From JACKHA01 sp041401985 (lineage in GTDB: Bacteria; Planctomycetota; Phycisphaerae; Phycisphaerales; UBA1924): a stretch of 64,000 bases of DNA. A program made the translations under genes and the position numbers. The stretch is from assembly GCA_041401985.1 (NCBI GenBank), contig JAWKTE010000012.1:1-64000 (forward strand), read 5' to 3'. The stretch's first letter is position 1; the number at the start of each line of letters is the position of its first letter. The notes under the pieces were generated by a model. The model saw nothing but the letters and a program-made list of their open reading frames with translations. It did no database searches and had not been told where the DNA came from. Shown here in pieces: positions 47,273-55,080 of this stretch.

Positions 47273-47302
47273 TTGACGCCTCTGGGCCACTCCCGATATC
47301 GT
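47273..47302 (+). promoter_or_regulatory. Putative katA promoter
   Basis: TTGACG (47273-47278) and TATCGT (47297-47302) are spaced 18 bases apart, with the OxyR-type palindrome just upstream, as expected for activation. The leader to the katA ATG is about 80 bases and ends in CAGGAGG. Confidence 0.55.
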
Positions 47303-47389
47303 TCCTCCCAGATTCCAAGCAACCGCGGCGCGAGGGCCGCGCGCGGTTCCGTTCGCCCCCACCCGAGCACCCCATCAGGAGGTCCACCG

Positions 47390-48904
47390 ATGGCCACCAC
47401 CAACGACGGCACCTGCCCCATCCTCACCACCGCCGAGGGCGCCCCCATCGGACGCCAGCAGGCCCTGACCGCCGGGCCGCGCGGCCCGCTGCTCATGCAG
47501 GACGTCCAGCTCATCGAGCAGATGCAGCACTTCAACCGCGAGCGCATCCCCGAGCGCGTCGTCCACGCCAAGGGCTCCGGCGCCTACGGGACCTTCACCG
47601 TCACCAACGACATCTCCAAGTTCTCGAAGGCCTCCATCTTCTCCAAGGTCGGCAAGAAGACCGAGTGCTTCCTCCGCTTCTCCACCGTCGCCGGCGAGCG
47701 CGGCGCCGCCGACGCCGAGCGCGACGTCCGCGGCTTCGCCGTCAAGTTCTACACCGACGAGGGCAACTGGGACATGGTGGGCAACAACACCCCCGTGTTC
47801 TTCGTCCGCGATCCCTACAAGTTCCAGAACTTCATCCACACCCAGAAGCGCGACCCCAAGACCAACCTCCGCGACATGGACATGCAGTGGGACTTCTGGA
47901 GCCAGTGCCCAGAGTCCCTCCACCAGGTCACCATCCTCTTCTCCGATCGCGGCATCCCCTCCTCCTACCGCCACCTCCACGGCTTCTCCAGCCACACCTA
48001 CTCCTTCATCAACGCCAAGGGCGAGCGCGTCTGGTGCAAACTCCACTTCAAGTCCAACCAGGGCATCAAGAACTGGATGGACGACCACGCCGGCGGCGTC
48101 ATCGCCTCCGACCGCGAGAGCCACCAGCGCGACCTGTTCAACGCCATCGAGCGAGGCGAGTTCCCCTCCTGGACCCTCAAGGTCCAGGTCATGACCCAGA
48201 AGCAGGCCGACGAGTGGTCGGCCCGCACCGGCTGGAGCCCCTTCGACCTCACCAAGGTCTGGCCGCATGGCGACTTCCCGCTCATCGAGGTCGGGCGACT
48301 CGAACTGAACCGCAACCCCGAGAACTACCACGCCGAGGTCGAGCAGGCCGCGTTCAAGCCATCGGCCCTCGTGCCCGGCATCGGCCCCAGCCCGGACAAG
48401 ATGCTCCAGGCCCGCCTGATGTCCTACGCCGACACCCACCTGCACCGCCTCGGCGTCAACCACCACCAGATCCCCGTCAACAAGCCCCGCTGCCCCGTCA
48501 TGCACTACATGCGCGACGGCCAGGGCGCCACCGCCGAGACCTATGGCTCGCAGCCCAACTACTGGCCCAACACCCGCCAGGGCGCCCCCATGCCGCACGA
48601 GAAGTTCGCCGACCCCGCGTGGGACCTGGGCCAGGCCGTCGTCGACCGCTTCGACTCGACCATCGACCACGACGACTACACCCAGCCCGGCAACCTCTAC
48701 CGCATGTTCGACGACGCCCACCGCGACCGCCTGACCACCCGCATCGCGGGCGTGCTGGGCCAGGCCCGCAAAGAAGTCCAGATGCGCCAACTCTGCCACT
48801 TCTTCCGGGCCGACGAGGACTACGGCCGGCGCGTCGCGGAGAAACTCGGCCTCGACGTGAGCGAGTTCATGCAGCACGCCGCCCAGCCCGCCGCGGCCCG
48901 CTGA
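47390..48904 (+). CDS. katA: Monofunctional heme catalase
   Basis: 504 residues, the length of small-subunit catalases. The distal His59 is in RVVHAKGSGAYG, the distal Asn region is VGNNTPVFFVRDPYKF, and the proximal heme-ligand Tyr346 is in RLMSYADTHLHRLG. NADPH-type residues occur in SSYRHLHGFSSHTYSFINAKG. It converts hydrogen peroxide to water and oxygen in the cytoplasm. It is divergently transcribed from oxyR with a shared operator, so it is expected to be peroxide-induced. The start ATG 47390 has a strong CAGGAGG. Confidence 0.97.
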   Translation: MATTNDGTCPILTTAEGAPIGRQQALTAGPRGPLLMQDVQLIEQMQHFNRERIPERVVHAKGSGAYGTFTVTNDISKFSKASIFSKVGKKTECFLRFSTVAGERGAADAERDVRGFAVKFYTDEGNWDMVGNNTPVFFVRDPYKFQNFIHTQKRDPKTNLRDMDMQWDFWSQCPESLHQVTILFSDRGIPSSYRHLHGFSSHTYSFINAKGERVWCKLHFKSNQGIKNWMDDHAGGVIASDRESHQRDLFNAIERGEFPSWTLKVQVMTQKQADEWSARTGWSPFDLTKVWPHGDFPLIEVGRLELNRNPENYHAEVEQAAFKPSALVPGIGPSPDKMLQARLMSYADTHLHRLGVNHHQIPVNKPRCPVMHYMRDGQGATAETYGSQPNYWPNTRQGAPMPHEKFADPAWDLGQAVVDRFDSTIDHDDYTQPGNLYRMFDDAHRDRLTTRIAGVLGQARKEVQMRQLCHFFRADEDYGRRVAEKLGLDVSEFMQHAAQPAAAR

Positions 48905-48931
48905 GCCGCACGAATCAATCACCCTCCACGG

Positions 48932-48966
48932 CCGGGGCGGCGAGAGGCGCTCCGGTCGTTTTCGTT
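48932..48966 (+). terminator. Probable terminator after katA
   Basis: An 8-base stem CCGGGGCG (48932-48939) and CGCTCCGG (48948-48955), with one G-T pair, is followed by the T-rich TCGTTTTCGTT. Confidence 0.6.
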
Positions 48967-49076
48967 GATGGCGCCGGCCTTCGTGGAGCCGATCGCGCAA
49001 GCGATCGACCCCAAGTGCCGAGCCACCCGCGCCACCGCCCCGCAACCGCCCACCCGCCGCCCGCGAACAATCGCCC

Positions 49077-49871
49077 GTGCCCCGCCACGTGCCCAACGAG
49101 TACGTCCTGCTCTGCGAACGCTGCGGCTACGAGATCGAAGGCCTGCCCGCCGAAGCGAACTGCCCGGAGTGCGGAAGGCCCGTTGCCGAGTCCCTGCCAG
49201 CGACAAGGTACGGCTCGCCGTGGCAAACCGAACACAGCAAGGGTCGACTCGTCAGGACTTGGTGGTCGATGCTCCGCCGGCCGCGCTCCACCTTCGATCG
49301 AGTCTCGGTCGAGACCGGGGCGTCCGACTTGCAGTCATGGACGATCAGCCACGCATCGATCGTGCTCGGCGTGTTGTGGCTCTTGGGTGTGGTACTAAGC
49401 GGTCAGGTGGAGCCCGGCACAGAGTTGATGCTCGCCGTGTTCTTCTTGTACGTCATTGCAGTGCTTTCGTTTGCATCGCTCGCCTTCCTGACCGCGATCG
49501 AACAACGCGGCATCCGCTTCTGGGGCCCACGCCGCGGCTGGCGCATCACACCCGCCATCGCCAAGGTCATCTGCGCCCACGCCAGCGTCGGCTGGCTCGT
49601 CGGCTCCGTGCTCGCCGTCGCCGGCCACGCCCTCGGCTGGGTCCTCAGCGACATGACCAACCACGGGAACTACGGCATCCTCCGCGGCCCCATGCAACTC
49701 GCCCCCATCAGCCTCCCCGCCATCGCCCTCATCGCCGGCATGCTCCACTTCGAGATCCTCGTCTACATCGGCATGACCCGCATGAAGTTCGCCAACCGCC
49801 CCCGCCCCACCCCACTCGATGCCTCGGTGCCTCCTGCCTCGGTGCCTTCCCCGCCATCATCCGATCCCTGA
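49077..49871 (+). CDS. Zinc-ribbon membrane protein of the CxxCGYE type
   Basis: 264 residues from GTG 49077. The N-terminal zinc ribbon CERCGYEIEGLPAEANCPEC is the planctomycete signature in its commonest form. A soluble stretch (WWSMLRRPRSTFDRVSVE) precedes about four membrane helices. The C-terminus is Pro/Ser-rich, partly encoded by a CTCGGTGCCTCC-type repeat. Function unknown; third member of this zinc-ribbon group in the window. No Shine-Dalgarno is seen. Confidence 0.75.
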   Translation: MPRHVPNEYVLLCERCGYEIEGLPAEANCPECGRPVAESLPATRYGSPWQTEHSKGRLVRTWWSMLRRPRSTFDRVSVETGASDLQSWTISHASIVLGVLWLLGVVLSGQVEPGTELMLAVFFLYVIAVLSFASLAFLTAIEQRGIRFWGPRRGWRITPAIAKVICAHASVGWLVGSVLAVAGHALGWVLSDMTNHGNYGILRGPMQLAPISLPAIALIAGMLHFEILVYIGMTRMKFANRPRPTPLDASVPPASVPSPPSSDP

Positions 49872-50165
49872 GCAGGCAGCACCATCGACTGTGCCACCGA
49901 GTCACGCCGGCTCGGCGGCGTGACTCGGCGCCGAGCAACCCGCCGCCCCCAACCACCCAACCACCCCACGACGACGGGGCAGGGCTTTCCAGCCCTGCCG
50001 GCAGCGGCGACAAACTCAAACGCATTGGCGATCACCTCGGCCATCTGTGCCACCGAGTCACGCCGGCTCGGCGGCGTGACTCGCCGCCGAGCAACGCGTT
50101 GCTCCCGACGACACTCAGTCGATCTTCAAGGGGGCCGGGCTGGAAGCCCCGCCCCCTCGACCACA
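49872..50165. repeat. Gene-free repeat block with a duplicated 48-base unit and TTCCAGCC hairpins
   Basis: Two copies of a 48-base unit at 49891-49938 and 50047-50094 differ at about one position. Each contains an 11-base perfect stem (GAGTCACGCCG/CGGCGTGACTC). Between and after them lie GC-rich TTCCA-type hairpins at about 49976-49997 and 50131-50152. This accounts for the 385-base gap before the M28 peptidase gene. No gene is supported. Confidence 0.8.
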
Positions 50166-50243
50166 ATCACACTCCATACTCCACCCGCGGCGCCAATTCC
50201 TGCCCATACCGCCCCCACCCCTTGAGCCGCCCCCGCCGCCCGG

Positions 50244-50249
50244 TACGCT
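50244..50249 (+). promoter_or_regulatory. Putative -10 box TACGCT of the M28 peptidase gene
   Basis: TACGCT lies 7 bases before ATG 50257 with no Shine-Dalgarno between. Confidence 0.5.
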
Positions 50250-50256
50250 CTTCCCC

Positions 50257-51360
50257 ATGACCACGCTGCCCACCCTCATCGCCCTGGCCCTCGCCCCGTT
50301 GCTGGCCCATACCGCGACGCCGACGCCCCCCGCCATCCCAGCCAACCACCCCCACGCCGCACTCCTCGAACAGGTCTCCACCGACCGCCTCATGCAGACC
50401 CTCACCGACCTGCCCCCGTCCCGCTCCCCGCGCGGCGGCGGAGCCAACCAGCGCGCCCTCGTCGACACCGAACGCTGGATCACCGAGCAACTCGAAGCCC
50501 TCGGCTACCAGCCCACAGTCCTCCCCATCGAGTCCGCCACCGGCCCAACCTTCGAGAACGCCCCGCCCGCCTGGACCAACATCCTCATCGAGATCCCAGG
50601 CCAGCCCGACCCCGCGCGCACAACCCCGCCCGAAACGATCATCCTCTCCGCCCACTACGACTCCGTCCAGGGCTCCCCCGGCGCCGACGACGACGGCACC
50701 GGCGTCGCCGCGTTGCTCGAGTTCGCCCGCATCCTCCGCGACCACCGCCCGGCCCGCACCATCCGCCTCATCTTCTTCAATCTCGAAGAGACCGGCCTGA
50801 TCGGCTCACGCGACTACTGCTCCACCACGCTCCGCGAAGCCATCAACGCCGACGACGAGAAGGTCATCGGCATGGTCTCCCTCGAGATGCTCGGCTACTT
50901 CTCCGACGAGCCAAACTCACAGGGCAGCCCCGTCCCGATCCTGCCGGGCGGCGAGCCCGCCCCCACCGTCGGCGACTTCATCGCCATGGTCGGGCTCGCG
51001 GCCCACCGCGGCTTCAGCCGCCCGTGGGCCGACGCCATGCTTGCCGGCGCACCGGGGCTCAAGGTCCAGCGGGCCGACGTGTTCCCGCTCCCGATCCCCG
51101 ACATCCTCCGCTCCGACCACGCCCCGTTCCTGCTGCTGGGCATCCCCGCCGTGATGCTCACCGACACCGCCAACTTCCGCAACCCCAACTACCACCGCGC
51201 CAGCGACTCGATCGCCACCATCGACGCCGAACGCTTCGCCCTCGTGACCCGCGGCGTGCTGGCGGCGATCCTGGAACTCGCGGGCGAAGCCGAAGCGCCT
51301 GCCGACGACGACGAGCAAGCCGATCCCGCGCCTCTCCCAGCCACACAAGCCGATCGCTGA
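50257..51360 (+). CDS. M28-family zinc aminopeptidase
   Basis: 367 residues. A short hydrophobic N-terminus (LIALALAPLLAHTATP) may be a signal peptide. Metal ligands of the M28 family are seen in ILSAHYDSV (His), GADDDGTGVAALLEF (bridging Asp), FFNLEETGLIGS (catalytic and metal Glu), VSLEMLGYF and a late His in PNYHRASDS. It should release N-terminal residues from peptides outside the cytoplasm. The Asp/Glu-rich C-terminus is low-complexity. The ATG start follows a TACGCT box. Confidence 0.9.
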   Translation: MTTLPTLIALALAPLLAHTATPTPPAIPANHPHAALLEQVSTDRLMQTLTDLPPSRSPRGGGANQRALVDTERWITEQLEALGYQPTVLPIESATGPTFENAPPAWTNILIEIPGQPDPARTTPPETIILSAHYDSVQGSPGADDDGTGVAALLEFARILRDHRPARTIRLIFFNLEETGLIGSRDYCSTTLREAINADDEKVIGMVSLEMLGYFSDEPNSQGSPVPILPGGEPAPTVGDFIAMVGLAAHRGFSRPWADAMLAGAPGLKVQRADVFPLPIPDILRSDHAPFLLLGIPAVMLTDTANFRNPNYHRASDSIATIDAERFALVTRGVLAAILELAGEAEAPADDDEQADPAPLPATQADR

Positions 51361-51440
51361 CCACCGGATCGCGGCACGCCGCACGCCGAATCGGTACCAT
51401 CGCCCCCCGGTCCGCGCCACACCAGGGGGCACCCCACCAC

Positions 51441-52745
51441 ATGCAGCAGTTCGTCGGCATCCTCGGCGTCCTCGTGCTCATGGCCCTGGCCGTCGCCATG
51501 TCCTCGGCCCGACGACGCATCGACTGGCGCCTCGTCGTCGGCGGCGTCGCCCTCCAGATCGCCATCGCCGTCGTGCTGCTCTACGTCCCGGGCGTCCGCG
51601 ACGCGTTCGGGCTCTTCTCCAAGGGCGTGGTCCGGGTCATCGTCTGCGCCAACGAGGGCGCCGCCTTCATCTTCGGCGAGCAACTCACCGCCCCCGACGG
51701 CCCGGTCGGATTCGTCTTCGCGTTCCGTGTCCTGCCCGTGATCGTGTTCTTCGCCTCGCTCATGGGCGTGCTGTACTACGTCGGCCTCATGCAGCGGATC
51801 ATCGCGGGCCTGGCCTGGGTGCTCCGCACCTCTCTCCGCGTCACCGGTGCCGAGGCCCTGTGCACCGCCGCCAATGTCTTCGTGGGCCAGACCGAGGCCC
51901 CCCTGTGCGTCCGCCCCTACATCCCGACCATGACCCGCTCGCAACTCATGGTCCTCATGGTCGGCGGCTTCGCCACCATTGCCGGCAGCGTCATGGCCTC
52001 CTTCGCCGGCATGCTCGGGCACGGCGACGAGGCCCGCACCGCCGAGGTCGTCAAGCACCTCATCGTCGCGAGCGTCATGTCCGCGCCCGCCGCGTTCGTC
52101 ATGGCCAAAATCGTGATCCCCGAGACCGAGGAGCCGCGCGACGAGGGGCTCCGCGCCGCCCCGCCCACCCAAGACGCCTCGAACCTGCTCGAAGCCGCCG
52201 CGTCCGGCGCGACCGACGGCCTGCGCCTGGCCCTGAACGTCGCCGCGATGCTCGTCGCGTTCGTCGCGATCGTCGCGCTCATCAACTGGCCGCTCGAAGC
52301 CATCGGCCAGATCCCCGCGATCGACCGCTGGCTCGCCTCCCGCGGCGTCGAGGACCTCGACATCAAGACCATCTTCGGCTGGATCCTCGCCCCCCTGGCC
52401 TGGTGCATGGGCGTGCCGTGGGGCGAGTGCCCGGCGTTCGGCAGGCTGCTCGGGACCAAGATCGCCGTCACCGAGTTCATCGCCTACACCGACCTGAACC
52501 AGATGACCCTCCAGGACAACCCGCCGCTGTCGCCGCGATCCGTCATCATGGCCACCTACGCCCTGTGCGGCTTCGCCAACTTCCCCTCGATCGGCATCCA
52601 GATCGGCGGGCTGGCCGCCCTCGCCCCCGAACGCCGCGCCGACGTCGCCGCCCTCGGCCCCCGCGCCATGCTCGCCGGCGCCCTGGCCTCCTGGCAAACC
52701 GCCGCCCTCGCCGGCATCATGACCCCGCTGTCGTTCACCATGTGA
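51441..52745 (+). CDS. Concentrative (CNT/NupC-type) nucleoside transporter
   Basis: 434 residues with about ten membrane helices. The signatures are GAAFIFGEQL, ALCTAANVFVGQTEAPLCVRPY and CGFANFPSIGIQIGGLAALAPERR, which form the CNT substrate-binding hairpins. It imports nucleosides with sodium or protons across the inner membrane. It lies 80 bases after the M28 gene, and a TACCAT about 40 bases upstream of the ATG may be its own -10. Confidence 0.93.
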   Translation: MQQFVGILGVLVLMALAVAMSSARRRIDWRLVVGGVALQIAIAVVLLYVPGVRDAFGLFSKGVVRVIVCANEGAAFIFGEQLTAPDGPVGFVFAFRVLPVIVFFASLMGVLYYVGLMQRIIAGLAWVLRTSLRVTGAEALCTAANVFVGQTEAPLCVRPYIPTMTRSQLMVLMVGGFATIAGSVMASFAGMLGHGDEARTAEVVKHLIVASVMSAPAAFVMAKIVIPETEEPRDEGLRAAPPTQDASNLLEAAASGATDGLRLALNVAAMLVAFVAIVALINWPLEAIGQIPAIDRWLASRGVEDLDIKTIFGWILAPLAWCMGVPWGECPAFGRLLGTKIAVTEFIAYTDLNQMTLQDNPPLSPRSVIMATYALCGFANFPSIGIQIGGLAALAPERRADVAALGPRAMLAGALASWQTAALAGIMTPLSFTM

Positions 52746-52766
52746 GCGCACAAACCACCCACGGCT

Positions 52767-52830
52767 CCCCCCCTCCCCCCCCTCCCTTCTCTCCTCTCTC
52801 TTCTCTTCTCTCTTCCCCCCCCCCCCCCCC
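52767..52830 (+). repeat. Polypyrimidine tract ending in 16 cytosines
   Basis: A nearly pure C/T stretch upstream of the BtpA-family gene ends with a run of 16 C at 52815-52830, 10 bases before the ATG at 52841. Such tracts are prone to slippage and to sequencing error. Confidence 0.85.
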
Positions 52831-52840
52831 GGACCCACCC

Positions 52841-53641
52841 ATGTTCGCCCACGCCAAATCGCTCATCGGCATGGTCCACGTCGGCGCCCTGCCCGGCACG
52901 CCGCGCAGCCAACTCGCCATCGACGCCCTGGCCGACGCCGCCGTCCGCGACGCCCTGACCCTGGCCGAGGCCGGCTTCGATGCGCTGCTGGTCGAGAACA
53001 TGCACGACCGCCCCTACGTCCACGGGCGGGCCGGGCCCGAGATCACTGCCGCCATGGCCCGCATCGCCGGCGATGTCGAGCGCGCCTGCGGCTTGCCCAT
53101 GGGCATCCAGCTCCTCAGCGGGGCCAACCACGAGGCCCTGGCCGTCGCCCTGGCCGTCGGGGCCGCGTTCATCCGCTGCGAGAACTTCGTGTTCGCCCAC
53201 GTCGCTGACGAGGGCCTGCTCGCCCAGGCCGAGGCCGGCCCGTTGCTGCGCTACCGGCGTCAGATCGGGGCCGAGTCGGTCGGCATCTTCGCCGACCTCA
53301 AGAAGAAGCACGCCTCGCACGCCCTGACCGCCGACGTCTCGCTCGACGAGGCCGCCCAGGCCGCCGAGTTCTTCGGGGCCGACGGCGTGATCGTCACCGG
53401 CGAGTGGACCGGGCGCCCGGCCAGCCCCGCGGGCGTGGCCCAGGTCCGCAAGGCCACCAGCCTGCCCGTGCTGGTGGGCTCGGGCGTCACGCCGCCCCAG
53501 ATCGGCCCGCTGTTCGCCAGCGCCGATGCCCTGATCGTAGGGTCATACATCAAGCGCGAGGGCCTGTGGTCCAACCCCATCGACCCCGCCCGCTGCCGCG
53601 AGCTGGTCGCCGAGGCCGAACGCCACCGCAAAGCGGGCTGA
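52841..53641 (+). CDS. BtpA/SgcQ-family TIM-barrel protein
   Basis: 266 residues. SLIGMVHVGALPGTPR at the N-terminus, GFDALLVENMHDRPY, IRCENFVFAHVADEGL, IFADLKKKHASHAL and ADALIVGSYIKREG are characteristic of the BtpA family. BtpA is linked to photosystem I biogenesis in cyanobacteria, but most bacterial members have unknown substrates and a phosphate-binding TIM barrel. Cytoplasmic. No Shine-Dalgarno is visible because of the poly-C tract. It may be co-transcribed with the nucleoside transporter. Confidence 0.88.
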   Translation: MFAHAKSLIGMVHVGALPGTPRSQLAIDALADAAVRDALTLAEAGFDALLVENMHDRPYVHGRAGPEITAAMARIAGDVERACGLPMGIQLLSGANHEALAVALAVGAAFIRCENFVFAHVADEGLLAQAEAGPLLRYRRQIGAESVGIFADLKKKHASHALTADVSLDEAAQAAEFFGADGVIVTGEWTGRPASPAGVAQVRKATSLPVLVGSGVTPPQIGPLFASADALIVGSYIKREGLWSNPIDPARCRELVAEAERHRKAG

Positions 53642-53730
53642 CCGACACGCAGACGACGACGCTCGCTCGCTCCGATCAAAGGCGAAGGGACTCACCGACC
53701 CAAGCGTGCAGGAACTTCGACAATCATGCA

Positions 53731-55068
53731 TCACGGACCGGTCATGGAACGATGCGGCCTGTTCCGCAGACGCCGCTTGAGTTCGATGAGCCGCGTGAGC
53801 GCTTTGCCATCACGCCGCACGCACGCAGGAACCCGCGGCCCGGGCACAACAAACCCCGCCACCCCCCCGCGGAAGGCAGCCCACTGCCTCGCCACGCTCG
53901 CGCCCGCCAGGCGGTGCGCCCACAGCCAGCCCATGAGCGCCGGAAGAACCCACCCAAGCCGCCGCGCATGGCGTCGGCACATCCACACCCAGTTCCGCGT
54001 CGAGAGCACGAACCACCGCACCCGACGCACCGTGATATGCGGGCTGTCGTGCATCGCCCACCACGACGGGTCGTACGCCACGTCATACCCGGCCCCGAGC
54101 AGTTTCAGCGCCAGGTCCGTGTCGTTGCGGTACAGGAAGAACCCGGACTCGTACCCCCCCACCCGCTTCCACGACTCACGCCGGACCAGGTTCGCGCACC
54201 GCAGGTCGGGCCAGTTGTTCATCCGCCCGACGATCCGGTCAAACGGCCACTCCCGCTGGCCCGTCCGGGGGTGGACCGGCTGGAGCATGACCGCACCGAG
54301 CACGTCGTCCCGCTCCAACTCGGCGAGCCCCTCGTCCAGCCCGCGCGGCTCGGGCCACGCGTCGTCGTCGAGGATCAGCAGGTGCTTGCCCCGGGCCGCG
54401 ACCTCGCCCCGGTTGAACGCCTCGACGCCGGTGTTGGCGTCGAGTTCGATCACGCAGCAGAACGGGAAGGCCTCCCGGACCGCCGCCGCGGACCCGTCGG
54501 TGGAGGCGTTGTCGACGACGATGATCTCGGCCAGGGCGTTCCAGGCGTCGGGTGGCACGCCGGGCGAGCGAGCGGGATCGTCCTCGGAGAACGACACAAC
54601 GCCGGTGCACGATACGGATTCCGGAATGATCGCCCCAGACCGCACCGCATCGAGGATGTCGACAGGCGGCTCGCTTTCATCGGCGGGCGCGGCGGTGGCC
54701 ACACGCCCGGGCGGGTCCGTCTTCGCCGGTCCGCTCCCGGTCTGGCCGGCATCGTCCGGTTCGTCCGGGTCGGCTTCGAACTCCACCCGCTCGATGCCGG
54801 GCTCGTCGGATTCCTTCGCCCGCCATGCCTGCCTTTCCCGGCGCGCCTGCACCTGGGCCAGCGCGACCGTGACGTGCTGGATCGTGCGCAGCACCGCCTC
54901 ACGACGGTTGTAGACCACGATGATGACCGAGAGCGTCGGGGGCACGTCGGCGCGAGCATAGCCGGATGGGGCGGGCGGCGGCGGGGGCGAGTCCCCAGAC
55001 AGATCGGCAAGCGTGAGCACAACCATGGCTGTGCAGAGCCACAGCCATGCCACACTCCGGAGCCGCAT
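53731..55068 (-). CDS. Family 2 glycosyltransferase with a long insert
   Basis: 445 residues. The GT-A start TLSVIIVVYNRREAVLRTI is separated from IIVVDNASTDGSAAAVREAF by an acidic, low-complexity insert of about 110 residues, where typical GT2 enzymes have about 15. Next come ILDDDAWPEP (DxD-like metal site) and FFLYRNDTDLALKLLGAGYDV, then a basic C-terminus with a hydrophobic segment. It probably adds sugars to envelope polysaccharide. The N-terminal hydrophobic stretch could be a membrane anchor. ATG 55068 was taken as start, 13 bases after glnN; an in-frame ATG at 55026 is an alternative. Confidence 0.82.
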   Translation of the reverse strand: MRLRSVAWLWLCTAMVVLTLADLSGDSPPPPPAPSGYARADVPPTLSVIIVVYNRREAVLRTIQHVTVALAQVQARRERQAWRAKESDEPGIERVEFEADPDEPDDAGQTGSGPAKTDPPGRVATAAPADESEPPVDILDAVRSGAIIPESVSCTGVVSFSEDDPARSPGVPPDAWNALAEIIVVDNASTDGSAAAVREAFPFCCVIELDANTGVEAFNRGEVAARGKHLLILDDDAWPEPRGLDEGLAELERDDVLGAVMLQPVHPRTGQREWPFDRIVGRMNNWPDLRCANLVRRESWKRVGGYESGFFLYRNDTDLALKLLGAGYDVAYDPSWWAMHDSPHITVRRVRWFVLSTRNWVWMCRRHARRLGWVLPALMGWLWAHRLAGASVARQWAAFRGGVAGFVVPGPRVPACVRRDGKALTRLIELKRRLRNRPHRSMTGP

Positions 55069-55080
55069 CCGCGTTCTGGC

